Assembly: GCA_002347265.1 (NCBI GenBank)
Contig: DDYB01000022.1
Location: 47,096-111,095 of the forward strand
Direction of reading: 5' to 3'
From: Desulfobacteraceae bacterium UBA2245
GTDB lineage: Bacteria; Desulfobacterota; Desulfobacteria; Desulfobacterales; UBA2245
Length of the DNA stretch: 64,000 bases
Shown here: one piece after another, positions 33,881 to 41,124 of the stretch
How positions within the stretch are numbered: the stretch's first letter is position 1
Layout: every line of letters begins with the position of its first letter
Notes under the pieces: model-generated
Seen by the model: only the letters and a program-made list of their open reading frames with translations
What the model was told of the DNA's origin: nothing
The model's database searches: none
Made by a program: the position numbers and the translations under genes

Positions 33881-34486
33881 ATGGCACCTGAACCTGCGAA
33901 CACTCTTACAGTCTTTGACCATTTTTTGAGAATATGGGCAGTGTTAGGGCCTATGTTAGCAGCTGGTTTAGCTGCTTGGTGGAACAGGAAAAATGAAATA
34001 GAGAATAGGGAGTTCATTCAAGCTCGAGAAGATGAAATTGAAAAACGTCGTGTCAAGCAACAAAACCAAGACAAGACAATTGAATTAAAGAAAAAAGAAA
34101 TTACCGAGATCAAAAAGTCATTGTTATCATTTGTAAGTTTTGCGGTAGAGTGCCACAACATGAAAATAACAAATAGCCTTAAAACCATAACAGGCCTTGA
34201 CTTTACCCTTGTTCCACAAATCATTGAAGAGCAAACGAAAAGAATACGTCTATTAAACGATTCTTTTAATGAGTTATGGCTTTTATCTCCTCCTAAAGAG
34301 TTACTTGAAAATACGCAAAAATTGTTGAATTTTGTTACAAATACTCCTTATGAGAAATATCAAGATCATTCATTACATCAACAGCTATCGCAAGAATTTT
34401 CTAATGTAAAAACCGAGGTGTTAGAATCTGCCAAAACATATTTAGCAAAAGAAAACAGTAACATACTTACTTCATTAGAAAAATAA
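33881..34486 (+). CDS. Membrane-anchored coiled-coil protein
   Basis: 201 residues from the ATG at 33881 (GAGAGG ahead); a longer frame that starts in the previous gene is rejected. One membrane helix near the N-terminus (FLRIWAVLGPMLAAGLAAWW) is followed by a charged coiled coil (EREDEIEKRRVKQQNQDK.. EIKKSLLSFV) and a helical tail. No catalytic motif or known family. It is the only gene of its cassette. A function is not deducible, though a sensor or pore role would suit the topology. Confidence 0.65.
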   Translation: MAPEPANTLTVFDHFLRIWAVLGPMLAAGLAAWWNRKNEIENREFIQAREDEIEKRRVKQQNQDKTIELKKKEITEIKKSLLSFVSFAVECHNMKITNSLKTITGLDFTLVPQIIEEQTKRIRLLNDSFNELWLLSPPKELLENTQKLLNFVTNTPYEKYQDHSLHQQLSQEFSNVKTEVLESAKTYLAKENSNILTSLEK

Positions 34487-34488
34487 TT

Positions 34489-34567
34489 GTATAACCAGGC
34501 TTTTAACACCGCTCCGTTTCACTTCGCTCGGACTCGCTGAAGCTTGCCGGTTAACTTAACGTTGGAC
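34489..34567 (+). other. attC site 6 (last recognised site)
   Basis: First box GTATAAC (34489-34495) is the exact complement of the cassette core GTTATAC at 33846. The second core, GTTGGAC (34561-34567), fits the GTTRRRY consensus fully. Partly complementary arms lie between. Confidence 0.85.
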
Positions 34568-34653
34568 GGGCAGTAATTATAGCAGAAATGGCGCCCAGCT
34601 TTTGATATTTTTGATCGAATGGTGACTCGGAAAACAAATTCCGGCGTGAAAAT

Positions 34654-35616
34654 ATGAATAAAATAGAAAAGTGGCGCAAGAACAAGCCATACATTCTTGC
34701 AATTGCGGCCCCTCATATTGTTGCCAGTTCAACACTCTGTTATGAATTCCTTTCAGAATGGAAATCCGGGAAACAGCTTACTAACCTCGAAACCCCTCCA
34801 GATCTCGATCAATGGATTAATCTTTATAAGAACCACAAGCGCGTTGAAAAAAGCGTAAAAAATTTATTCATGTTGTTCGGAGAAGCCGCTGAGACTGGAG
34901 TCGCGCTTTTTGATATATTTAAGTTCAGCCGAAAAGAGAGAAAGCGTTTAGGATCGAAGAAATTCAATAAGCTTATTCGGGAAGAATTAATGAAACTATC
35001 GCCTGAAGATTGGCGGGAACTTCACGATATGTGGTTTGCATTTCTGCAAATCAGCCTGGACATGCTGAAAAATGACGTTTTAGGCGAATTTGACGAAGAA
35101 ACAATTAGAAGTATTAGAGAAATGTTTAAACAGCCGGAAATGCTGTTTTATATAAGAATTCAAATTCCATGCTGGCTTTTTTATGGTGAGTTCCCAAGTT
35201 TCCTTTTAAGGAAGGCGCGGTTCGGTGATATTGATGCAATCGAAAAGATGTTAAGGCTTGATGCCTCTTTAATAAATGATACCAAAATCAAAAGGATTTT
35301 TCATAATTCTGTCTGGAGCGGCAAGAAATCAACCGCTTCAAGGATAAGCAGCGCTCTAACAAAGACGCCCACCAAAAGAATCAGCCTAAAACGCGTCAAG
35401 TCAAGTGCTGCCGGGTTGATTTCGGCACTTGCCAACCTGCTCTATGTTAAACTGACTGCGCCAGAAATCAGAAAGCTTTTCGATGCCGTGGCCGAAATGT
35501 CCGGCCAGGGTGAAATTGATATCGACCTCCCCGAAAGCCCGATTGGTTTGTCAAAAGTGGTTCAGCATGAAAGCCAGTTTTGGCTGAATGTCATTCATTA
35601 CCCGGACAGTAAATAA
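34654..35616 (+). CDS. Unknown soluble protein beyond the last attC
   Basis: 320 residues. It is helical and basic with no membrane helix and no motif I can name; patches such as FGEAAETGVALFDIFKFSRKERKRLG and LTAPEIRKLFDAVAEMSGQGEIDI are recognisable only as sequence. No attC site with the complementary first box GTCCAAC follows it, so it may be an island gene or the last, truncated cassette. A replication-initiator-like gene follows after a strong hairpin. Confidence 0.55.
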   Translation: MNKIEKWRKNKPYILAIAAPHIVASSTLCYEFLSEWKSGKQLTNLETPPDLDQWINLYKNHKRVEKSVKNLFMLFGEAAETGVALFDIFKFSRKERKRLGSKKFNKLIREELMKLSPEDWRELHDMWFAFLQISLDMLKNDVLGEFDEETIRSIREMFKQPEMLFYIRIQIPCWLFYGEFPSFLLRKARFGDIDAIEKMLRLDASLINDTKIKRIFHNSVWSGKKSTASRISSALTKTPTKRISLKRVKSSAAGLISALANLLYVKLTAPEIRKLFDAVAEMSGQGEIDIDLPESPIGLSKVVQHESQFWLNVIHYPDSK

Positions 35617-35766
35617 TTTTCAAACTGCATGGTAAGTTCTTTAGCCAGATAATAAACCCCATGCCATGAAGGCATGGAGATTTACACAACATCGAAAAAA
35701 CTTTCCCGGTCTTATCGGCGGCCCGTTTTGCCGCCGCTCCCCTTCCCTGTCTCATCCGACGGCTTT

Positions 35767-35818
35767 GGAAACGCCTATGCCGCCAGCCAATAGGAACTGG
35801 CGGCATAGGGGCGTTTCC
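35767..35818. repeat. Very strong hairpin upstream of the rep-like gene (candidate replication origin or nick site)
   Basis: The left arm, 20 nt (GGAAACGCC + TATGCCGCCAG, 35767-35786), pairs with the right arm at 35797-35818 with only a 2-nt bulge. The loop is CCAATAGGAA (10 nt). It has no T-run, so it is not a terminator on the plus strand. It lies 66 bp before the replication-initiator-like gene. Confidence 0.75.
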
Positions 35819-35883
35819 CGCCCAGGTGCGCCCAGGAATGCGGCCCCCCGCTTTGAGCGGCCATCGCGGAAAAGGGGGGGCAA

Positions 35884-37077
35884 ATGACTATCAGCCCCCC
35901 CGCAAACGTAAAACATGTGCCTATCGAAGACTCCAAGGTTCTATGCTCCGGCATTGACACGCTTTATCTGGCAATCAATGTGAAATGGATAAACGACCAG
36001 TTATTTCAATATCTTGAGCAATACAAAAATATTGCAATCGATGAAGAAAGGGAAGCTACAGTCGAGCTTAAAGCAAAAAATGATTCATGTCTTTTCAATA
36101 TCCAACCTTACGGGACTCAGGGCTATCAATGGTTTTTGCTCGGTCATGATTACGCCCTGAAAATCGGCAATTGGATGAAGCCAAAATCAAGGCCCAGCAT
36201 CCTGGCCGAAATCCGTTCCGAAGCCCTCTGGAGTGAAGGACCCAGGAAGGCCGTTAGACGGCTCTTGCATCTCCTTAAAGGCTCAAGGGCTGAAATCGAA
36301 AGCGTCAAGCCAAGCCGGGTCGATCTGTGCCTTGACATGATCTTCCCCGAAGAACTCTGGAAAATGGAGTTGATCGATTACCGGGTGACCCGGGCAAACT
36401 ATGCGGCCCCTCATTTCTTTAATTCCACGCTGACCGGCATCAGCATCGGCAAAGGGAATCTGTCGGCCCGGTTGTATGACAAGGTTTTAGAAATCAATCA
36501 AAAGTCCAAGAAAACATGGATGCATGAAATATGGGGCATGAACTTGCCCCCGGACGGGTTCAAAATCATCCGCGTAGAATTCCAGATCCGGCGGGAAGCC
36601 ATCAAAGAACTCGGGCTCGATACCGCAGCAGACCTTTTGCATTATAGCAGCAACCTGTGGGCCTACTGCACGGAAAAATGGCTCAAGTTTCAAAACAATC
36701 CCGGCAAGCACCCTAACCAGAGAAAAACCTTTGATTGGTGGAAAATCGTCCAAAAGGGATATTCCAACGAACAAAAAGCTTGCCCGCTCGTTCGAATCCA
36801 AGCTTGCTGCGCGGATATCGAAAGACTCTGCGGGCAGATATACGGTTCATCGACATCCATGCTTGCCGTGAAACTGGACAGCGAGGGCCAGGATATTGAA
36901 ACAGTCAATTCGGAATACCTGGTTGAAGCTTTTAAAGATGGGCTGACGAACAAAGCCATTACAGATGCAAAACTCAATAAAGACGTTATGAAAAAACGTG
37001 CACGATACGACAGAAGAAAAGCCAAAGTCCGGGCGGCTTATCGAATGCGGAAGGAACTGGGGCTTCCCGTAGTTTGA
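35884..37077 (+). CDS. Replication-initiation-factor-like protein (Rep_trans type, rolling-circle)
   Basis: 397 residues. The text SRVDLCLDM..ARLYDKVLEINQKSKK..IIRVEFQIRREAI is the pattern of Rep_trans / replication initiation factors found on integrative elements and some plasmids, with the YDK segment at the usual place; the catalytic tyrosine is not certain by eye. The long hairpin upstream could be its target. It suggests that the island, once cut out as a circle, can replicate by a rolling-circle-like mode or make single strands for transfer. The ATG at 35884 lacks a strong ribosome site. Confidence 0.65.
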   Translation: MTISPPANVKHVPIEDSKVLCSGIDTLYLAINVKWINDQLFQYLEQYKNIAIDEEREATVELKAKNDSCLFNIQPYGTQGYQWFLLGHDYALKIGNWMKPKSRPSILAEIRSEALWSEGPRKAVRRLLHLLKGSRAEIESVKPSRVDLCLDMIFPEELWKMELIDYRVTRANYAAPHFFNSTLTGISIGKGNLSARLYDKVLEINQKSKKTWMHEIWGMNLPPDGFKIIRVEFQIRREAIKELGLDTAADLLHYSSNLWAYCTEKWLKFQNNPGKHPNQRKTFDWWKIVQKGYSNEQKACPLVRIQACCADIERLCGQIYGSSTSMLAVKLDSEGQDIETVNSEYLVEAFKDGLTNKAITDAKLNKDVMKKRARYDRRKAKVRAAYRMRKELGLPVV

Positions 37078-37139
37078 AACCCAGCCCTTGAGCTGGAGCT
37101 GAAATCGCCAGCCCTTTCGCCTTCGCCTGGCAACAATCC

Positions 37140-37285
37140 AGCACCGGTTAAGACGGCCTGTCAAGGCTGGCCGTTCGGGGATCTGACGCAAGCCAGGTCA
37201 ACAGAAACAGATATTGCGACAACGAGAACGAGTTGAAATGAAAAAGGCCACAACGCTTGGCCTTTACAGGCCGTCTGCCGGTGCT
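37140..37285. repeat. Inverted repeat with 104-nt spacer upstream of xis/int
   Basis: A 20-22-nt imperfect inverted repeat: left arm 37140-37161, right arm 37266-37285, of which the inner 11 bases (AGACGGCCTGT and its complement) match perfectly. Between them lies a further hairpin AAAGGCCA / TGGCCTTT (37243-37264), a possible attenuator. It may serve regulatory or recombination proteins. Confidence 0.6.
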
Positions 37286-37344
37286 ACGGTTCTACGGCGG
37301 GCCAAGGAGAAAACAGAACGCTTCCGCACTTCGGGCAGCATGCA

Positions 37345-37746
37345 ATGATTATGAAACAGGTAACCATTGACACAAATTGCGGCACTGACATATTGTCACC
37401 CAAGGAGGCCGCCCGGTATCTTCGAAAAAGCCTGAGTTGGGTTTATAAGAACTGGAAGTTGCTGGGCGGTAGGAAGCTCGGAGGTTCTCTGTTTTTTCCC
37501 AATAAGGAGGATCTCTATGAGTGTATATTCGGCCAGAAACAAGGGGTGGAGGTACGATTTCACCCTGAACGGCGACCGTTACACGGAAGCCGGATTCAAA
37601 ACAAAGTCGGCTGCCAGGCAAGCCGAGGCCCAGAAAAGGGAGGAGATAAGCAACCCGAAACCTCAGCCCGAAATAACGACGATCCAAACCGACATGGCCT
37701 TCTTGGATCTGGTCAACAGGCGTCTGGATTATGTGAAGGCGTATAA
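37345..37746 (+). CDS. Excisionase-like HTH protein overlapping the integrase
   Basis: The first ~65 residues are an MerR/excisionase-type winged HTH (HTH_17): ILSPKEAARYLRKSLSWVYKNWKLLGGRKLGGSLFFPNKEDLYECI. The frame then runs on for ~65 residues across the integrase start (37517) in another frame; that tail (HPERRPLHGSRIQNKVG..) looks non-conserved and may or may not be real. The protein should control the integrase direction. The ATG at 37345 or two codons on is possible. Confidence 0.7.
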   Translation: MIMKQVTIDTNCGTDILSPKEAARYLRKSLSWVYKNWKLLGGRKLGGSLFFPNKEDLYECIFGQKQGVEVRFHPERRPLHGSRIQNKVGCQASRGPEKGGDKQPETSARNNDDPNRHGLLGSGQQASGLCEGV

Positions 37747-38623
37747 TTCTCAAAGACATTATACGGATCATCTGTATCTTGCACGCCGATGGGTTAAGCA
37801 GTGGGGTAAATTGGATTGCGGCAAGGTCGCCACCGATCTGATTCAATCCTATCTGCTGAAACGATCGCGGCAAACGTCCGGCTATACGGCCAACAAGGAG
37901 CTTCGCTATTTGAGAGCCCTGTTTAATTTTGCCATGCATCCGGCGCGAAACTGGATGTTAAAAAACCCGACCCGGGGCATTGAATTCTTTCCGGTTGAAA
38001 AGCGCATCAAGTACGTTCCGCCGAAAGAAGATGTTTTAAGGGTTCTGGTAGCGGCCGATCAGGACACGCAAGATTATTTGTGGACGCTTGCCTTGACCAT
38101 GGGAAGAATGAGCGAAATAAACCGCCTGATGTGGCAGGATATGGATTTAAATGCGCGTCACGTGGTTTTGTACACGCGGAAGAAACGCGGCGGTCATCTT
38201 ACCCCTCGGAAGATCCCGATGTCCGAGAAGCTTTTTGAAGTGCTGTCCCGTCGGTTTGAAAAGCGCGACAAACACAAGCCCTGGGTGTTCTGGCATCGTC
38301 ACTGGAGCCGGGACAAACGGGAATGGGTTGAAGGGCCTTACAAGGAACGAAAGCGATTTATGACGACGCTATGCAGGAAGGCGGGCGTCAAGTATTTTCG
38401 CTTTCATGCGCTACGCCATTTCGGGGCCTCTCTCCTGGATCAAGCGAATGTTTCGATCGGATCTATTCAGCGGATTTTAGGACACGAGAACAGAAGCACA
38501 ACCGAGATATATCTGCATTCAATAGGCGATTCGGAACGCGCGGCAATCGACGTATTAAACGGCCAATTTGAAAACTTTTCTCACACCAATCCACACACCA
38601 AAAAAAAGAGGCTACAGCCGTAA
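37517..38623 (+). CDS. int: Tyrosine recombinase (island integrase)
   Basis: 368 residues with a strong AAGGAGG ahead. The C-terminal catalytic domain has GRMSEINRLMWQDMDL (first Arg), HALRHFGASLLDQANVSIGSIQRILGHENRSTTEIYLH, giving HxxR, HxN-type and the catalytic Tyr (IYLH). The N-terminal half has a core-binding SAM-like domain (DMAFLDLVNRRLDYVKAYNSQRHYTDHL). It is a phage/ICE-type integrase, not an integron IntI, since it has no IntI-specific patch. It sits 23 bp from the attR repeat and directs insertion at tRNA-Arg. Confidence 0.95.
   Translation: MSVYSARNKGWRYDFTLNGDRYTEAGFKTKSAARQAEAQKREEISNPKPQPEITTIQTDMAFLDLVNRRLDYVKAYNSQRHYTDHLYLARRWVKQWGKLDCGKVATDLIQSYLLKRSRQTSGYTANKELRYLRALFNFAMHPARNWMLKNPTRGIEFFPVEKRIKYVPPKEDVLRVLVAADQDTQDYLWTLALTMGRMSEINRLMWQDMDLNARHVVLYTRKKRGGHLTPRKIPMSEKLFEVLSRRFEKRDKHKPWVFWHRHWSRDKREWVEGPYKERKRFMTTLCRKAGVKYFRFHALRHFGASLLDQANVSIGSIQRILGHENRSTTEIYLHSIGDSERAAIDVLNGQFENFSHTNPHTKKKRLQP
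38576..38590 (+). repeat. Candidate integrase arm-type site, right copy
   Basis: The 15-bp word TTTTCTCACACCAAT, identical to 28303-28317 at the other island end. It lies in the last codons of int, 57 bp from attR. Confidence 0.5.
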
Positions 38624-38645
38624 AAGCTGTAACCCCCTGTTTTTA
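38600..38645. terminator. Bidirectional terminator between int and tRNA-Arg
   Basis: An 8-bp stem (GCTACAGC 38611-38618 with GCTGTAAC 38626-38633, one G-T) has an A-run on the int side and a T-run on the tRNA side, so it can end int on the plus strand and tRNA-Arg on the minus strand. It replaces the tRNA terminator that was displaced to 28092. Confidence 0.75.
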
Positions 38646-38646
38646 T

Positions 38647-38691
38647 TGGCGCGCCCGGCAGGATTCGAACCTGCGGCCTACGGATTCGTAG
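38647..38691 (-). repeat. attR: 3' half of the intact tRNA-Arg
   Basis: 45 bp identical to attL (28144-28188). Integration at this end restores a full tRNA gene. Confidence 0.93.
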
Positions 38692-38723
38692 TCCGGCACT
38701 CTATCCAGCTGAGCTACGGGCGC
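38647..38723 (-). tRNA. tRNA-Arg(ACG)
   Basis: 77 nt on the minus strand including encoded CCA. Acceptor GCGCCCG pairs with CGGGCGC; the D-arm is GTAGCTCAGCTGGATAGAGT; the anticodon loop is CTACGAA with anticodon ACG; the T-loop is GGTTCGAATCC. A34 should be deaminated to inosine by TadA, whose gene lies 155 bp away. The 3' half is the island's integration site. Confidence 0.97.
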
Positions 38724-38878
38724 AATATGAACGTAGCTGTAAATTCGGTCTGCTTTTAAGCCAATTGCCGCGGAATGTCAATGACAACTTGATTATTTTC
38801 GAATCCGAATATAATAAAAACTGCGCTGGCCGGATTGAATGAACGTCGGACAGAGAAACGCTTTTTCCGGAGAAAACT

Positions 38879-39343
38879 GTGCTTGAAACCCACGAACATT
38901 ATATGAAACTGGCGATCGAGGAAGCCGCCATGGCGGCTCGGGCCGAGGAGGTTCCGGTGGGCGCGGTGTTGATCGATGAATCCGGCAACGTCCTGGCCAG
39001 GGATCGCAACCGGGTGATTTCCCTGTGCGATCCGACCGCCCATGCCGAGATGCTGGTACTGCGGAAAGCCGCGGAAATTCTGGGCAATTACCGGTTGTTA
39101 AACATGGTGCTCTATGTTACGGTGGAACCTTGCGTCATGTGCATGGGGGCCGTCATTCATGCCAGAGTGTCGACCGTCGTGTTCGGCGCCATGGACCCCA
39201 GATGGGGCGCTGCCGGATCCCTGTACAACTTTGCCGAGAACGCCGGGCTGAACCATAAACCGGAAATCATCAGCGGCATCAGCGGGGACGAGTGCAGAAA
39301 CCTGATACAGTCTTTTTTTAGGGAAAAGCGAAACGGGGCCTGA
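38879..39343 (+). CDS. tadA: tRNA adenosine(34) deaminase
   Basis: 154 residues from GTG at 38879, with GGAGA 6 bp upstream; the next ATG would cut off the conserved N-terminal helix. The zinc site shows HAE in DPTAHAEMLVLRKAAE and PCVMCMGA. The enzyme turns A34 to inosine in tRNA-Arg(ACG), letting one tRNA read CGU, CGC and CGA. It reads away from tRNA-Arg(ACG), its own substrate gene. Confidence 0.96.
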   Translation: MLETHEHYMKLAIEEAAMAARAEEVPVGAVLIDESGNVLARDRNRVISLCDPTAHAEMLVLRKAAEILGNYRLLNMVLYVTVEPCVMCMGAVIHARVSTVVFGAMDPRWGAAGSLYNFAENAGLNHKPEIISGISGDECRNLIQSFFREKRNGA

Positions 39344-39400
39344 TTCGATTTTCGGGGCAAAATCCGCTTTGCCGAAAACCTCTGACCAAAGGAGCGTCGC

Positions 39401-40690
39401 GTGTCAAATATCGTTATTGTCGGAACGCAATGGGGCGATGAGGGCAAGGGAAAAATCGTGGATCTTCTGGCCGAATACGCCGATGCGGTGGTCCGGTTCC
39501 AGGGCGGCAACAATGCCGGCCACACCATGGTCGTCAGGGGGGAAAAGTTCATCAGCCACCTGATTCCTTCGGGCATCCTGCAGGGCAAAACCTGCTTTAT
39601 CGGAAACGGCATGGTGATCGATCCGGAAGTGCTCATCTCCGAACTGGATTCCTTATACAGAAAAGGCATCAATACCGGCCCGGGAAATCTCAAAATCAGT
39701 TTCCGGGCCCACCTGATCATGCCCTACCACAAGCGGATCGATCTGGCCCGGGAAAAAATGAAGGGAGACCAACGCATCGGAACCACCGGCCGGGGCATCG
39801 GTCCCGCTTACGAAGACAAGGCCACCCGCAGAGGGATCCGCTTTGTCGACCTGATGGATCCGCAAACCTTTCGGGAAAAGGTGTCGAAGATTCTCGAAGA
39901 AAAGAACTTCTACCTCAAAGGGTATCTGGGCGCAGAGCCGATGCAAATCGAGGAAATTATCGAGCCCTATAGCCGGTTCGCCGCGCGTCTGGCCCCCTAT
40001 CTGACCGATGTCTCCGTGGCCCTGAATCAGACGATGAAATCCGGAAAAAACATTCTGTTCGAAGGCGCCCAGGGAACCCACCTGGACATCGATCACGGCA
40101 CCTATCCCTTTGTCACCTCCTCCAACACGGTGGCCGGAAACGCCTGTTCAGGCAGCGGTCTCGGCCCCACGGCCATCGACGGCGTCAACGGAATCGTCAA
40201 GGCCTACTGCACACGGGTCGGACAGGGCCCCTTCCCCACCGAACTGTTTGACGAAACCGGCGAGGCCCTGCAGCAGAAAGGCGCCGAGTTCGGTGCCACC
40301 ACGGGCCGGAAGCGCCGTTGCGGGTGGCTGGACACCGTCATTCTCAAGAACGCCGTCCGGCTCAACGGTCTCACGGGACTGACCATCACCAAGCTGGATG
40401 TGCTCTGCGGCCAGAAAACCCTGAAGATCTGCACGGCCTATGAATACCGGGGAAAGATCACGCAGGAATTTCCGGCCGACCTGAAAGTCCTCGGCGACTG
40501 CAAGCCGGTGTACGCCACGCTGCCGGGATGGACCGAGGATATCTCCGACGTTCGGAAATTCTCAGATCTTCCCCAAAATGCCCAGGATTACCTGAAATTC
40601 ATCGAAAAAGAATCCGGAGTGCCGATCGACATCATCTCCGTCGGACCCGGCAGAGAGGCCACCATCGTGGTGAACCGGCCGTTCAAATGA
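39401..40690 (+). CDS. purA: Adenylosuccinate synthetase
   Basis: 429 residues. The start is GTG at 39401 with AAAGGAG ahead. The N-terminal GTP-binding text is IVGTQWGDEGKGKIVDLLAEYADAVVRFQGGNNAGHT, with the catalytic Asp and His. Further family motifs: TGRGIGPAYEDKATRRGIRFVDL, FEGAQGTHLDIDHGTYPFVTSSN, GRKRRCGWLD and the C-terminal PIDIISVGPGREATIV. It joins aspartate and IMP to adenylosuccinate in AMP synthesis. It follows tadA after 57 bp and may share its transcript. Confidence 0.97.
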   Translation: MSNIVIVGTQWGDEGKGKIVDLLAEYADAVVRFQGGNNAGHTMVVRGEKFISHLIPSGILQGKTCFIGNGMVIDPEVLISELDSLYRKGINTGPGNLKISFRAHLIMPYHKRIDLAREKMKGDQRIGTTGRGIGPAYEDKATRRGIRFVDLMDPQTFREKVSKILEEKNFYLKGYLGAEPMQIEEIIEPYSRFAARLAPYLTDVSVALNQTMKSGKNILFEGAQGTHLDIDHGTYPFVTSSNTVAGNACSGSGLGPTAIDGVNGIVKAYCTRVGQGPFPTELFDETGEALQQKGAEFGATTGRKRRCGWLDTVILKNAVRLNGLTGLTITKLDVLCGQKTLKICTAYEYRGKITQEFPADLKVLGDCKPVYATLPGWTEDISDVRKFSDLPQNAQDYLKFIEKESGVPIDIISVGPGREATIVVNRPFK

Positions 40691-40761
40691 GACGGGGGCC
40701 GGAAAACCGCATTTTTTGATTGACAACCGCCCGCCAAGTAACATAAAAGGGCAACCGATGT

Positions 40762-40838
40762 CGGGACGTGGCTCAGTCTGGTAGAGCACAGCGTTCGGGA
40801 CGCTGGGGTCGCTGGTTCAAATCCAGTCGTCCCGACCA
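40762..40838 (+). tRNA. tRNA-Pro(CGG)
   Basis: 77 nt including encoded CCA. Acceptor CGGGACG pairs with CGTCCCG; the D-arm holds GCTCAGTCTGGTAGAGC; the anticodon loop TTCGGGA gives anticodon CGG; the T-arm is GGTTCAAATCC. A terminator follows at 40855. Confidence 0.96.
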
Positions 40839-40854
40839 TCTTCAAGAAAAATTT

Positions 40855-40890
40855 CAGCCGGCCTTCATAAAAGGCCGGCTGTTGTTTTTT
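40855..40890 (+). terminator. Rho-independent terminator after tRNA-Pro
   Basis: An 11-bp perfect stem (40855-40865 with 40871-40881), 5-nt loop, then TTGTTTTTT. Confidence 0.92.
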
Positions 40891-41124
40891 GAATGCAGGC
40901 CGATGACGGTTAAAATTTTTCGCCCCTGGCATGCCGGCTCATGTTCCTCACCAATCCTGTCTTGAAAAAATTCTTGCTCAATACTGAAAGGATCGGATAG
41001 AAATCATATGCGCCATGGCGGCGGCATTTCGTCTCTTATGGCCCAAGGCGTATAAGAAAGCACCCCCAAAAAGGATCCACATCAGGCGCGCAATAGCAAG
41101 CAACAGCATCCAGGAAGCATAATC

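Larger units (their letters stand above)
28580..34567 (+). other. Six-cassette integron-type array without integron integrase (CALIN)
   Basis: Six cassettes follow one another: 28581-31001, 31002-31856, 31857-32172, 32173-32901, 32902-33846, 33847-34561. Each has its gene(s) on the plus strand followed by an imperfect hairpin of 58-79 nt. The 5' core box of each cassette is complementary to the first box of its own terminal attC: GTTGGGC/GCCCAAC, GTTGTGC/GCACAAC, GTTCGGT/ATCGAAC (one mismatch), GTTCGCA/TGCGAAC, (A)TTCGGT/ACCGAAC and GTTATAC/GTATAAC. Such pairing arises when circular cassettes insert at attC/attI sites. No IntI gene is in the island or window. Confidence 0.88.
28144..38691. 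mobile_element. Integrative genomic island in tRNA-Arg(ACG), carrying an integron cassette array
   Basis: The island is bounded by the 45-bp repeat of the tRNA 3' half. A tyrosine integrase gene lies beside the intact tRNA end, with an excisionase-like HTH protein and a replication-initiator-like protein next to it. Its content is visibly more AT-rich (28.2-31.0 kb) than the core. Order from attL: arm-like repeats, six gene cassettes with attC sites, one long unknown gene, a large hairpin, the rep-like gene, xis-like, int, attR. No conjugation genes are seen, so it would need help to move between cells. Confidence 0.9.

Noticed and set aside
37517..37746. C-terminal extension of the excisionase-like frame as a real domain
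   Set aside because: Its text is not like any known domain and it lies inside int in another frame; only the first ~65 residues are supported.
37517..38623. The island integrase as an integron IntI
   Set aside because: It lies by attR, has the phage/ICE tyrosine recombinase layout and no IntI patch, and would not explain attC recombination.
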